From the NCBI RefSeq assembly GCF_019578655.1, contig NC_063256.1, positions 35,909,553 to 35,973,552 on the forward strand: DNA of 64,000 nt, in the 5' to 3' direction. Source of the DNA: Ricinus communis (taxonomy: Eukaryota; Streptophyta; Magnoliopsida; Malpighiales; Euphorbiaceae). A program made the position numbers and the translations under genes. Numbering within the stretch: the first letter of the stretch is position 1; each line of letters begins with the position of its first letter. Under the pieces are notes generated by a model that had not been told where the DNA came from, did not search any database, and was given only the letters and a program-made list of their open reading frames with translations. Below are positions 12,524-25,136 of this stretch, piece by piece.

Positions 12524-14328
12524 CAATGAAAAATTAGAGATACCTAAATTCAAGATTTGAGGAATAAATAGAAAAAGTAAAGAGAGGTATGATGATTGTA
12601 AGATATCAACAGTGTGGGTTAGACTCCCTTATATAGTGCTCGGCTAGTCCCAATTCGTATAAGAATAGAATTTCTTTTTTTGTTTATAGAATGTTGGTCT
12701 TCTGGTCAAACTCTACTTATTCTATTAGTAGATTTATCTCTATATTTTCAAGATTTAGATATGTCCTTATCCAAGTACAAATAGGACTAATAAGTTAAAT
12801 CCTGTTGCAATTATTCTATCATCCGGCAGGCAAAATGGAGCACCGCCGCGCATGACAGCAGGATAATTTCAAAGTGGCCGGAAATGAAAATGGAGGACAC
12901 TAGCATAAAGCTCGCGACGTGGGGAGTTCAGCGTACAACTTCTGCCTCCAAAAGACTCACCATCGCCGTGAACCGATCCTCCAGAATCTTGGCTCCATTT
13001 CTTCTTTTTCCAAACAACAAGTTTCCTTCTTGAATCAACTGCAATATCTCATGAGGAAAAGATGAGATGCCTGGAGAAAGAGCAGTTGTTAGCAATAGTC
13101 CTATTCTGATACCGAATGGTGAGTTAATTTCAGGAAATCATGTGGTGGACTTGCACCTCAATAACTCACTTTTATTGCGCCAGACAACAATGCCAAGGAT
13201 GTATTCATATTCCACTTATGCTGAAGAAAGTCAAGAATCCCTTATAATTCTAGAAAATTCTACATAATCTTCGGTGACCCAGGACAATTCTACATCTCCT
13301 AAGATAATTTAAACATTGTTTTTATGCTGAGTTCGATAGAACCTTCTTGATGTTAGGCAATCAATTTTCAAGTAGGTAAAAGAACTTGTCAGAAATATCA
13401 AGGGGCGCATGTAAATATTCTACATTGAATTTATTCTCCAGGTGAATGAATGTATTTCTCTGTAAGATCTAGATATTGCCGATCAGTTCAATCCTTATTT
13501 TACTGACTTATAATTAGATTTCATTCTTGCTGATTCATATCTGTTCTTTATTCTGCCACTTCATAAAGAAGGGGAGAGAATCAAGCTAATTTCATTCATA
13601 GTCCTTGAACCTGATTTGTTTCCTACTAATATCTTAAAACTTTAATGTGTTCCTTAAATATCCCTACACTTCATTTCTTTTATCTTAAATGTCCTTATCA
13701 TTTAATTTCTATTAAAATTTTCATTGAGAATTTGATATGAGAGATGTAATATTGCATCATAATGACTACCCATTGTTTCTTCATGCTAAAATTCAGTATT
13801 TTTATTTAATTCTTCGTGTTAATTTTTTAATAAATTTTAAATTAAACAACACATGTCAGATATATTAAAGTCAAACTCGAAATTTTTAAGTGTAAATTGA
13901 AATTTAAAGATATTAATATATATTTGTGATCAATTAATATTGCGATCGAAAACCATCCTAAGTGAATTTCGCTTTGTTCGTTAATTATATTTTGACTTCA
14001 CTGGCAGATACCAAAATTAGATGCATCAATCAGGATTTAATTTTTATGTTAGCCGTTTTATGAATAGTACTCACATTACAACTCCATGAAAAATAGGAGA
14101 AAATAGAGCAGAAAAACTTGTTAACAATTGGATTTCTTAAATAACAACTTCCATTCAGAACTAAATAAAAAAAGAAACCTCAATGCATGAAATCAAGTGC
14201 ACTAGGACAGTACAGTATCCATATCTTTATTCCTTACAAAACAAAACTTGGGTGTAAAAGAAAAACTACAAATGGTTAGGGTCACTTAGAATAGATGTTG
14301 AAAAAGACAACAGCAATTGTTGATGCAT
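12524..14328. other. Intergenic region with a GC-richer island
   Basis: 12830-12990 is clearly GC-richer than its surroundings and contains a 66-codon frame downstream (13067-13267). I recognise no protein family on either strand. 13600-13980 is AT-rich and may be an old repeat. Confidence 0.35.
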
Positions 14329-15637
14329 TCACAAAATAAAATGTTTCTTCGTGACATCAAATGGTTCTGAAGCTGAAAGGACTGGCTTCTGCACGCATCA
14401 AATGGCAAAACATGAGAAATCATATGTGAATATCTATTGATCCTAATTCATTTCCAAACATGCCTGAAAAAGAAGATATAAGGTTTATGATAAAAATTAA
14501 CTAACCTGTAATAACTTGCTCTGCAGCATTGATCTTATAATCCTTACAGGAACGGATCCACTTTTGTTAACTGCGTCAATGGTTTCATGTATCATGTTAA
14601 TTAAGTCACCGTATGTTGGTCCAGGGTGTTTTCTCGCAATTTCTACCAGAATATAGGTCAGAGCACCATTCATTCCATTTCCACCGAAAGCCTGAAGCAC
14701 AGAGCAAGATTTTGATGGCATTATATATATTAAGTATATTAGAAGTAAGTGTTCATGTGAAATCATATAAAACATTATAGACTTTAATTCATATAAACAC
14801 TAATACATACTTAAAAAGAACATTTGATTTAGAATATTGAAAGTTGAGAGCGATAAAATATGAATAAGTTGTGAATTTCTTACCGAGGTATCTGCAGCCA
14901 TTTGATTATCTTCGCAAGCACCAATAGATATTGCCAACCCACCATTTGTATGTTTCCTTGTACCATTTGGAGGGCTATTATCTTGCCATTGCTTCCTGTT
15001 CCAAACAACAAAATGTTCTTTCTCATCCACTGAAATCTCATGTTTTAATTAGTCAAGATTCTCCTTTGTTCTTTTTCTTTTTTTGTCTTTCGCATAGCTA
15101 TGAAATTAAACCTTCAGGATTTCAGACAAAAATGGGTTGGACTCAGATACATGCAAGATTGCCCTTTCTATTGTGTAATCAAGACTTGATCCAAAAAAAA
15201 TAAAATAAACTTCATATTAGACAATTATAATTGAGTTTGCATAAGTCTTATATGCAAGGCCATCAATATCGTTTTTGTACTTATGCTTTGCGCCTTAGTC
15301 ACATGAGGTACCCATCTTATAAAATTTATTAGAAAAATTATTGCCCAGATATGTGTTTCCAATTATATACTAAACTGATAGATGACTGACACATATTTAT
15401 TAATAAAGGAGTATGTGTCAATTATTTAATATTAAAATATAAAATACTCGTAGATACATACTATTATTCTATTAATTACGGTGTATGCACAAAGTCTAGA
15501 TAAGAGAATTTCTAATTTATAAATTTTTTTGGTTAATTTTTAACCTCATCATATGTATACACCATTAATAGATATATATAAATATTTTATATTCTATTAT
15601 TGGATAATTAATACATACTCGATTATTTAAGACTACT

Positions 15638-15685
<48 letters not shown>

Positions 15686-16763
15686 TTCGTCAATTATAAG
15701 AAAAGCGAAATAGAGGCGATACTTACTTTTCTCTGTCGTAGACACGCACAAGATCAAGGATGGTTCCACTATGACAAGCATCAACAATAGCATGGAGGGT
15801 GACACCTCGAGGAAGAGGCCAAACAATGGTAGAATTGATATCATTGTCAAATATCATCCCTTCTTCCAAGAAATCAACTGGACAAATAGTTTCATCAAAT
15901 CCATCTTGTTCATCCTTATTGAAATCCGGTTGTCGTACTCCATGGCCGGAGAAATAGAATACCAAGGAGTCTCCTGCTCGGCAGTCCTCCACAAGCCAGT
16001 TTAATGATTTCTGTATGTTTCTCTTTGTAGGAGTAAACTCTGGTCGTGCCTCCTCTTCTGCAATAATTCATTGGCATAATTTTTAGCCCCCAAAAGAATA
16101 ATTGCTGACAGGGTTATGAGTTCAACATCTAGACCGCTATAGTTTCAAGAAATTAGGTTTTGGAGAGCAGATTAATTGATGTGTTTCTAAAAAGCATGTT
16201 TCACAAAATTTAGTTTATAAATCAATATATTAAATTAGGAAACTTGTAAACCTGTTTGTTAACACCCATCATAATCTAGAGTAGAAAGAACAAAAGATAC
16301 CTGTAAGCACAAGAATGTTCTCTTCCTGAAAACCAGAAGTTTCTATCAGCAATTTTCTCATATTCTTGACATCATTGACAGTACCCTTGAGCCTATTCCT
16401 CCAACTTGCATAAGTAATTCCTATAAGCAGTGCACGTTTCCTGGGTCTTACCGACCGCATTCTGGGTAGCAAAGGAGATGGATTACAATTCAGTGACTTG
16501 GGTTTATCACTAACACTGCTTTCTTGATAATTTCCTGAAAACATGTTCTTCATCTTTTCCACAACATGAGAAACTCTGCAATTTTCTTTAGAGTTATAGG
16601 ATCGCTGAATAGTTGGTGCTGGACGATACCCAACTCTCTGGCAAGTCGGACATTGAATTTCTGAGACATTTATATTGATTGGGAGCCGTTGTCGGCATCT
16701 GCTGCAATAGTATCCTCTAGCATCCTTGAAGAGTGTAGTTCGATCCATGTATTCAGCAGACAT
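14329..16763 (-). CDS. Type I metacaspase with LSD1-like zinc finger
   Basis: Plant metacaspase: a cysteine protease of clan CD that cleaves after Arg or Lys and is linked to programmed cell death and stress. Five exons on the minus strand: 16301-16763, 15727-16057, 14884-14995, 14506-14691 and 14329-14388. They join in phase to 383 residues. The N-terminal finger has Cys20, Cys23, Cys38 and Cys41 (CSRC...CPTC) but lacks the usual PxGA core between the pairs. A short linker leads to the caspase-like domain from about residue 110 (RKRALLIGI). Catalytic dyad: His193 in SGHG and Cys249 in DACHSG. I placed the exon 3 start at GAACAG|G because an earlier AG would bring in a stop; the junction reads EKKQW. 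The (TA)n tract lies in the exon 2-3 intron. It looks functional; upstream Met1 is preferred over Met6 but either is possible. Confidence 0.92.
15642..15683. repeat. (TA)n microsatellite
   Basis: About 42 bp of uninterrupted TA repeat within the metacaspase intron between exons 2 and 3. Likely length-polymorphic. Confidence 0.95.
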
Positions 16764-16832
16764 AAAATCCTTGCCAATATGATCAGTAAGAGATGACTAA
16801 TGAGAGGTGCAGCACAACTCTACCGTGGCAGG

Positions 16833-16843
16833 AGTATATATAG
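16833..16843 (-). promoter_or_regulatory. Probable TATA box of the metacaspase gene
   Basis: Minus strand reads ctatatatac about 70 bp upstream of the chosen start codon, a usual spacing for a plant core promoter with a short 5' UTR. Confidence 0.55.
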
Positions 16844-17410
16844 CAACTCCTTTTTGCATGTTCTTTCCTTTATCTTTATTTTGTTTATTTATAGATAATA
16901 ATCAATTCTGCAGAAACATCCTATGAACCCTGCAGTCGTGATTTTTGTGCATGTGATTTAAGTGCCTTTTGATTTTGATTTTTTTAACTTTTTCAAACTA
17001 ATAGTGATCCCAAACGGGGGCTTTGGGTGCACTTCAGTCAGTCACTTTCCAGACAATCCTAAGGGAGCAGCCATTTTAGTTACTGACATAGACACAGCAT
17101 ATTCCAAATGCTGTGCGTTTAAACTTTTGATTTTCTACTTTTCTATTTCTTTTCTTTTTTTTTTTTTAAAAAAAAGGGGAATTGTCAGCATGTGATACAT
17201 TTAACAAAGTGCAAAAATTGATTGTTCCAAACTTAGATGAACTCCCATAGGCAGAGTGTGTGAAAGTACTCTCTTGATAGATGCAAAGTACTTCTCTCTC
17301 AAAATGAATATATAGAATATAGGAAATGAATTAGCTACTCTTTTGTTTATGGAATGTAGGGGTAATTCCTAACTATGTTTTTCCATATTATACTAGTTAT
17401 TCTCTAACAA

Positions 17411-18068
17411 TTAAAAAAATATATTCTTTTATTCTTTTATTTTATAATTTTATATTAAAAACTCATTCCGTCAGAAATTTCGTTAAATAACCGTTAACTA
17501 TGTTTGATTTTATACTATTTGTCCCTTGATTTTTGATGTAATATACAAATTGCTTCTTATAATTTATTTATTATACTAAAATCCCTTGTCTAATTTTTAA
17601 TCAAAAATCAATTTTAGTATCGGTACAAAAAATAATTAATTAGTGTTTTTAATACTCTAATTTTTAGTAATAATTAAATTTTAGTAAAATTTAATTATCT
17701 TAAAAGTACTTATACTAATTAAAAAATTAAAAATTTATATAATTTAATTTTAAATTGTTAATATAAAATAGATATTATTATTATTATTAATTTTGTTATA
17801 ATAGAATTGTAATTTTGATAAAAAGTTTTGAAAATCAAATTATATTATTTTATCAATTTGATTCTTTAATTATATTGACTTTCAAAATGCAAAAAAATTT
17901 TAGTGTAATAAATAAAATATAGGAGACAATTTGTATATTATATAAAAAAATCATGAAGCAAATAGTATAAAACCAAACCTAATTAACAGTTTCTAACGGA
18001 GATTCTGACGGAAAAGGTTTTTAGTATAAAATTATAAAATAGAAAAAATAAAAAGTATATTTTTCAAA
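17411..18068. mobile_element. Foldback MITE with about 170-190 bp inverted ends
   Basis: 17411-17600 and 17890-18068 are imperfect reverse complements over most of their length. Shared blocks include 'ttttattttataattttata', 'ccgtcagaa', 'tttatactattt' and 'atacaaattg', all in mirrored order. The core is AT-rich and non-coding. I could not fix a target-site duplication. Confidence 0.75.
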
Positions 18069-18539
18069 TATTTTAGACTTAATGTTTAATTAACATAAAT
18101 ATTTTAAAATATTCCTTTTTATAATACTGATATTTAGCAATATTAATTTACTAATAACTTATCTAGTAAATACATAAAGCCCAATTATAAATATAAGCGG
18201 TTTGAAAAAGTTTAAAAATAGGTATCACATATTTAGTAGAATAAATTATTAGGAAATTGACAATTTTAATGTTATAAATTGATTAAGAATATTTTATTTT
18301 TGACAATTACTTTAGCAAAAGTGGGGGCCAAAAAAGTTATAGATATTGTAAATTGAAACATAAAAGTACTAAAATCATAAAAATTATGCGATAGATTTGA
18401 ATAAATAAAAACTGACATATTAGCAAATTAATCAATGTCATTTTTTCATTTAATAGCTTCTCCTCTTACCACTATGGAAATTAAATAAGAACATATTTCC
18501 ATATATATATTTATATATACATATAAATTTCTGAAATTT

Positions 18540-19166
18540 AATTTTTTTGATATGTTCACTTTTTGACACATAAAATTTTACTTTGACATGTGTAATTATT
18601 TTTGACATATGAGATTTAAATTTATGTGTAATTTTATAAATTTTTTTCTATCAATTTATTAATTAATAAGTTGCATTCCTAATTAAACACTGATATAATT
18701 CTATAAATTAACTTTTTAATTAAATAATGATTAGTTCCCTAATTAGATAATAATTATATAGAAAATAGCATATTAATTATATTTTAATATTATATTAACT
18801 AATAAATTAATTTTCTAATTAAATGATGATCTAATCTAGAAAATAATATTTTAAATATTATATTTACTAATATATTAATTTTTAATTTTTAATAATTTCT
18901 AATCCTAGAAAATAGTAATATCAATTGTATTTATAGTATTAACTTATATAATTTTAGAATTATTTTTATGTTAGTACTCTAATAAAATCTAAAATATTAA
19001 TCAAGTTAAAAAAATAAAAAATATCCAATTTGCTGTTATTTTTTAAAATATAAGAAATAACATATTAAATAATAAAAATTAAAAATTTGATTAAATTTTT
19101 ATTTATAAATTAAATTTTATAATCAAATAATAATAATGGTCATATAACACACGGGTAACCGACTAA
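18540..19166 (+). mobile_element. AT-rich repeat copy R2 with Helitron-like 3' end
   Basis: Same family and orientation as 150-790. The right end reads acacgggtaaccgactaa followed by T: a short CGG/CCG hairpin then CTAA, which fits the hairpin-CTRR 3' end of Helitrons inserted before a T. The 5' TC end is not certain, and there is no Rep/helicase coding sequence, so it would be non-autonomous. Confidence 0.45.
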
Positions 19167-19639
19167 TATTCTTTAAATTAAAGAATTAGAACAACGTAGC
19201 GATCCAAATAAATACAGAAAAATAAGAAAAGAAACTGAAAGAAATTCCTTCAGTAAGTTTAAAAGAGAAAAAGAAGAAAGAAAAGAAAGAATCCAATTTG
19301 AAGAGAATATATATATATAGTTTATGTTTCATATGATCCATGTTTCTCGCCTCTTCGAAGAAGGAATCTCTATTGCTGACTTGCTTTCACTTAAAGATGT
19401 TCAAATTTCGGAAAACACTTGTTGGTGAATTGCTCCACACTTCTTTGCTGCCAGAGCAGTTTATGATAATTCTCATAGGCAACAATTTAAATGTGTTTCA
19501 TGATCATTTTGTTGTTTGCCTTCTTTTAGGCCTTCGTTTTCTTTTTGCCTTTAAGAGTTGTTGTCTTTGTAAATTCTTTTCTTTTCTCTTCTTCTTCAAT
19601 AATATTTTTGTTCAGTAGGTTACGATGTTAGTGTTAAAA

Positions 19640-19795
19640 GACGTCTAGCTCAAGCGGTAATAGTATTTATTTTTGGGAGTGAGAGATCTTGAGTTTAAAT
19701 CAATTCATCTGCATTAGGTGAATTTTCGCCTTAATAAAGAGTATAAAATGATGACTATCTCTTGACTATACAGTCCATGATATGTTGGCCCCTTT
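19640..19795 (+). repeat. tRNA-derived SINE-like copy 3
   Basis: A-box-like TAGCTCAAGCGG (19645-19660 region) is followed about 35 bp later by a B-box-like GAGTTTAAATC, the spacing of an RNA polymerase III promoter. The tail (gaattttcgccttaataaag... ccatgatatgttggcccc) recurs in the next copy. Confidence 0.6.
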
Positions 19796-19849
19796 TTAGA
19801 AAAGAAAATGGATATGCCGATTAACTTAATTAGGATGCCTGCAGACTTT

Positions 19850-20022
19850 TTAATATGGGTACGGGTGTCTACTCTTACTCTTAGAAGTGAGATGTCTCAA
19901 ATTTGAATTTTTTCTTCTATATTAGCTATACTTTCGTGTATTAGCTATATTTTCGTCTTTATAGTAAGTATAAAAAAAATGACTATTCACTGTTGTATAA
20001 TTTATGATCATTAGCCCTTCAA
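19850..20022 (+). repeat. tRNA-derived SINE-like copy 4
   Basis: It shares with copy 3 the order B-box-like 'caaatttgaat', then 'ttcgtctttatagtaagtataaaa', 'gactat' and 'atgatcattagccctt'. It lies about 60 bp downstream of copy 3 in the same orientation. Confidence 0.5.
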
Positions 20023-20312
20023 TGAATAATAATAATAAAGAAAGAATCGATATTAAAATTCTAGTTATTATTCTTCTTTTCTTGTATGGCTGTAATATCT
20101 CCCTAAATGGATACACTAATATTAATAATATCCGAAATTTGAAATCAAAATTATTTATATGTATTAATAACTTTTCATTTTCCTCACATTTAATTAAATG
20201 TATTTCACAATTTCAAAGTGTGTAGTGAAATTATATATAATTTTTCTAAAAGTAAATATATTCTATTATTTAATAAATTACTATATAATAAATAATACTA
20301 ATATAGACACGT

Positions 20313-20315
<3 letters not shown>

Positions 20316-20352
<37 letters not shown>
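20316..20352. repeat. (TA)n microsatellite
   Basis: About 37 bp of TA repeat in intergenic DNA. Confidence 0.9.
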
Positions 20353-20353
<1 letters not shown>

Positions 20354-20849
20354 CTTTATTCTGTCACTGCCTTATAATAAAGTATTCATCACGTTATTTC
20401 TAGCACCAAGTAAAGTATTATAAAGTAGCTAAGGAGAGAACCAGATTCTGAACTGTTTATTCCGCAGTGCAAAGAAAAATATTTAAATAAAATAAAATAA
20501 AAGTATATAATATAATTTTTATAATAAAGTATTAATCAAGGGGCATATGAAGATTATGATTATGGCTTTTTAAGATATGCTTTTTTCTGTTGACCCCCAA
20601 AATATATATATTAAAAACGTACTTTCATTTGTGTGCCACAAATATATAATAAAGTATTATTAGCAAGTTAGAATTGAAAGCTTTTATGCACTGAAATTGT
20701 AATGCTTCAGTGGTCCTAATTTTATATTCCTGATTAATAACAAAATAATATTTATTCTAAATTTTATCATGTTTTGATATTTATGTTAAAATAATTAGTT
20801 ATTCAAGTATTGCATTATTATTATTATTATTTTAATTATAAAATTAAAT

Positions 20850-22254
<1,405 letters not shown>

Positions 22255-22560
22255 ATAATATTTTAGATTATAATTTTTATTGTTATATTAACTAATAGAT
22301 TAATTATGTAATTATACAATGACTTATACAATAGTTTATAATCTAAAGAAGTAGTAATATCAATTATCTTTATAGTATTAATTTATATGATACTAAAAAT
22401 CAATTAATAAATATTTTAAAATTATTTTATATTTTATATTAATAAAATTTTAAAATATTGATTTTAAAAAGATATATAAAAGATATTTAATTTATTACTC
22501 TTACAATATTATAAATAATTACAAAATATTAAAAAGTTTATTAAATTCTTTTTTATACAC
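22255..22560 (+). repeat. AT-rich repeat copy R5
   Basis: Same family as R1/R2 in plus orientation ('attgttatattaactaatagattaatt', 'aatatcaattatctttatagtattaattta'). It abuts the orphan subtilase exon, so that exon sits between inverted copies. Confidence 0.5.
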
Positions 22561-22724
22561 TCAATTTCTATTATTATCTATGTCAAGTTACAGATGCAAA
22601 TACGATTTCTCGGCAGACACAGTAGAAACAAATAGACATAGCCGTGCCAAAAGAAAACCTATGCAACAAAACTGTTGCTCCTGTCTCTGACGTTGTAAAT
22701 TAATTCATAACATTACAACCCAAG

Positions 22725-23726
22725 ATGCCAGGCCTGTTTCCAGATATAAGTATGACATTCTTCTACATCTGCCTGTGAAAACTCTTGTACGTTTTCGATG
22801 TGTTTCGAGATCACTTACGCCCTAATTGACAGCCCAGATTTCATCAAGGCGCATCTCGATACATCAATCAAAACCAAAACTCCCAAGACGGTGTTCTATC
22901 TACGCAGTAAATTTGGCTTGGAGATTTATGCCAGAGATTCTGATGGCAGGCTCGAAGAAAAAGTTAAGCTCGGTTGCCCAATCAAGTGGCGAAGTTCTTG
23001 CACCGTCTTCTTAGGTACCTGCAATGGTCTGATTTTAGCCAAGGTCCCCCACAAGCTCCTGTTATGGAAACCGTTCACAAGGCAGTGCAAGATATTGCCA
23101 GAATCTCGAAGCGAAAACGATAACGTTTTCAGAGACTATCCCTTGTGGTATGATGCTTACGGGTTGGGATATGATGCTGCAACTGATGACTACAAGGTTG
23201 TAAGCATTCAAAAACCTCGTAGATTTGACAAGTTTAGTATTGACGGATTTAGGATTGGGGTTTAAAGTTTGAGATCTAACTCTTGGAGAATTCTTGAAGA
23301 TTTTCTTTGCCATGATTGTACAGAACTCAACTGGAGAACTACGGGGATGCTAGTAAATGGTGTTTTGCATTGGTTGTTTATTGATGGAAAAACAGGCTTG
23401 AGATTGATGGCTGTTTTTGACATTTTAACTGAGAAGTTTTACACACTACAGCTACCTGGTAACCTCAAGAAATATATAAAGTTGCATCTCTCAAAAGAAA
23501 GGCGATTCTATTTGAGTTCATGCAGCAGGAAATACGACAGACTCTATGACAGCGAGGTTGATATTTATGCTGGTGAGAAGCATGGAGCAACATAAATTGG
23601 AGCCAATCGGATAAGGTTTTGCTGAATGTGGAACTTGACAACGTTTATGATCCTTATCATTGGAAAACTTCTACAACTTGTTGGGAAAGTCTTGTTTCAC
23701 TCAGTAATGAAAATGCAAATCTGTAG
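22725..23726 (+). pseudogene. F-box protein pseudogene (F-box/FBA type)
   Basis: F-box proteins bind SKP1 and recruit targets to SCF ubiquitin ligases. The N terminus reads as a degenerate F-box (DILLHLPVKTLVRFRCVSRS), followed by SPDFIKAHL, CNGLI, LWKPFTRQCKILP and YDAATDDYKVV, all typical of the plant F-box/FBA family. Lesions: a frameshift just after MPGLFPDIS, another near 22818 between SRSL and ALIDSPDF, an in-frame TAA at 23263-23265 before SLRSNSW, and a frameshift near 23590 (after KHGAT) to the final frame ending at TAG 23724-23726. Intronless, as many of these genes are. Confidence 0.88.
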
Positions 23727-24289
23727 GTGTATGCAATAGATCCTCAAATCTTAGGAAACAAGTAAGTGCATTTAAATTCAAGAAGACACGGTACTTTCTC
23801 TACCAATTTTTTTAATCTATATATTGATTTTCTCTTTATATGCTCCTTATAAGATATAAACTTATGCAAAGAATGAAATCAACTTTGCATTTCCTGCTGC
23901 TCATAAGCACAAACATGTATATTATTACTTGTCCTGCAGCCAAAATCACTTGGGGCCACATCCTGGTCTTTCTTTTCCCAGGACTAGTGCATTTCTTTTT
24001 CATTTGGCTAAAAATTGGATGAGATGCATCGTTGCTGAATATTTTTGGCAGTCATAGTCATGACACTAGTAACAGGTAATAAAGAATTTCCATTCTTTTG
24101 TTTCTATTCCTGCTTCTAGTTCAGTTTAGTTCATGAATTGTGAGACATTGAACATAAGATCTTTGATGCTTTATACAAGCTATTTAGCAATTGAAAGAAA
24201 TGAAATCTAAGGTAGTTTTTAATTTTGTGCTTTCTAGCATGAATTGAATAATAGTGTAGATTAGCAAATCTTCTGTTTTCTGACAGGTT
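23727..24289. other. Spacer
   Basis: Non-coding. A 60-codon frame at 23840-24022 has no recognisable features. Confidence 0.4.
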
Positions 24290-24910
24290 GGTAGCATTAT
24301 TGTGTAGAAATCCAATTCGACACCATTTAAAATAAAAGAAATTCTAAATGCATATATTTGGTCATTCCGTTTATTTTGGAGATTATTTTATAGAAATAAT
24401 CTAACAGATTTTGTTGGAATTTTATTCACTAGATATGGAAGAAGCATATTTGTTAAATTCAATTATTTGTTAGCTTAGTTTAAAATTGATTTCATTTCTA
24501 TTTTGCTTGTATAACTGATTAGCTTATCTTTATTGATAAGCACAGTTACATAGCAACAAATGCACTCACAAAAAATAGACAGTCAATAAAATAAATTAAG
24601 AAAGAAAGATAATGTTCGGCCATGCTCAAGCCTGAAGTTCTTCTTTTGCTGCTTTAACAGTTGTGTTTTCAAGCATTTTATTGGAATTTGGAAACAATTC
24701 CTGAAGTGATAACTGATAAGAACACATTCTATTTAAATTGAAAAAGGAGACGAGGAAGTCAATAAAAATGCATCTACAGAGGATCAATTACTGTCCTGCT
24801 GATCAAAGGAAGTCACAAATGATTTTCTGATAAGGCTCGATTCTCTCTTGTTATCTTGCAGTTTGTCTATTTTCATGTTCACTGCAAAAAAATTAACTTG
24901 TAGTGCTGCC
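24290..24910 (+). pseudogene. Duplicated subtilase 5' flank with degenerate signal-peptide exon
   Basis: Collinear with 33240-33960, the promoter and first exon of the subtilase pseudogene. Shared blocks: 'ccatttaaaa', 'gaaataatctaacag', 'ttcactagatatggaagaagcat', 'caattatttgttagc', 'aataattcctga', 'gaagtcaca', 'gatgattttctg', and the 'ctattttcatgttcactgca' stretch matching exon 1. The start codon and frame are not preserved. The downstream coding body is absent except for the worn C terminus near 27.5 kb. Confidence 0.6.
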
Positions 24911-25136
24911 AATGGAAAAGAAAAATAAAAAATTGGAGAAAGAGAAGGACTGTTGATTTGTCATTTTAGCATTATTCTTCCTAGCTATTCCAACTTTGCA
25001 AAAAAGTTGAGCTGTGTTTGAATGAAATCAATTACTACAATCCAAAACAGAGTTGAAACCAGAGAGAAAAGAAATACAGGGTTAAACAGAAATTTATATA
25101 GGATGGCAACATTTTCTAACGAAAGCACTGTGGCAG

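Noticed and set aside
13067..13267. Plus-strand 66-codon frame
   Set aside because: No motif, no family resemblance and no splice or promoter context; kept only as part of the GC-rich island note.
13600..13980. Possible MITE beginning 'gtccttgaacctg'
   Set aside because: Only one end looks familiar; I found no inverted partner or target duplication.
19340..19618. Plus-strand 92-codon frame
   Set aside because: Low-complexity hydrophobic tail from T-rich DNA and no recognisable domain.
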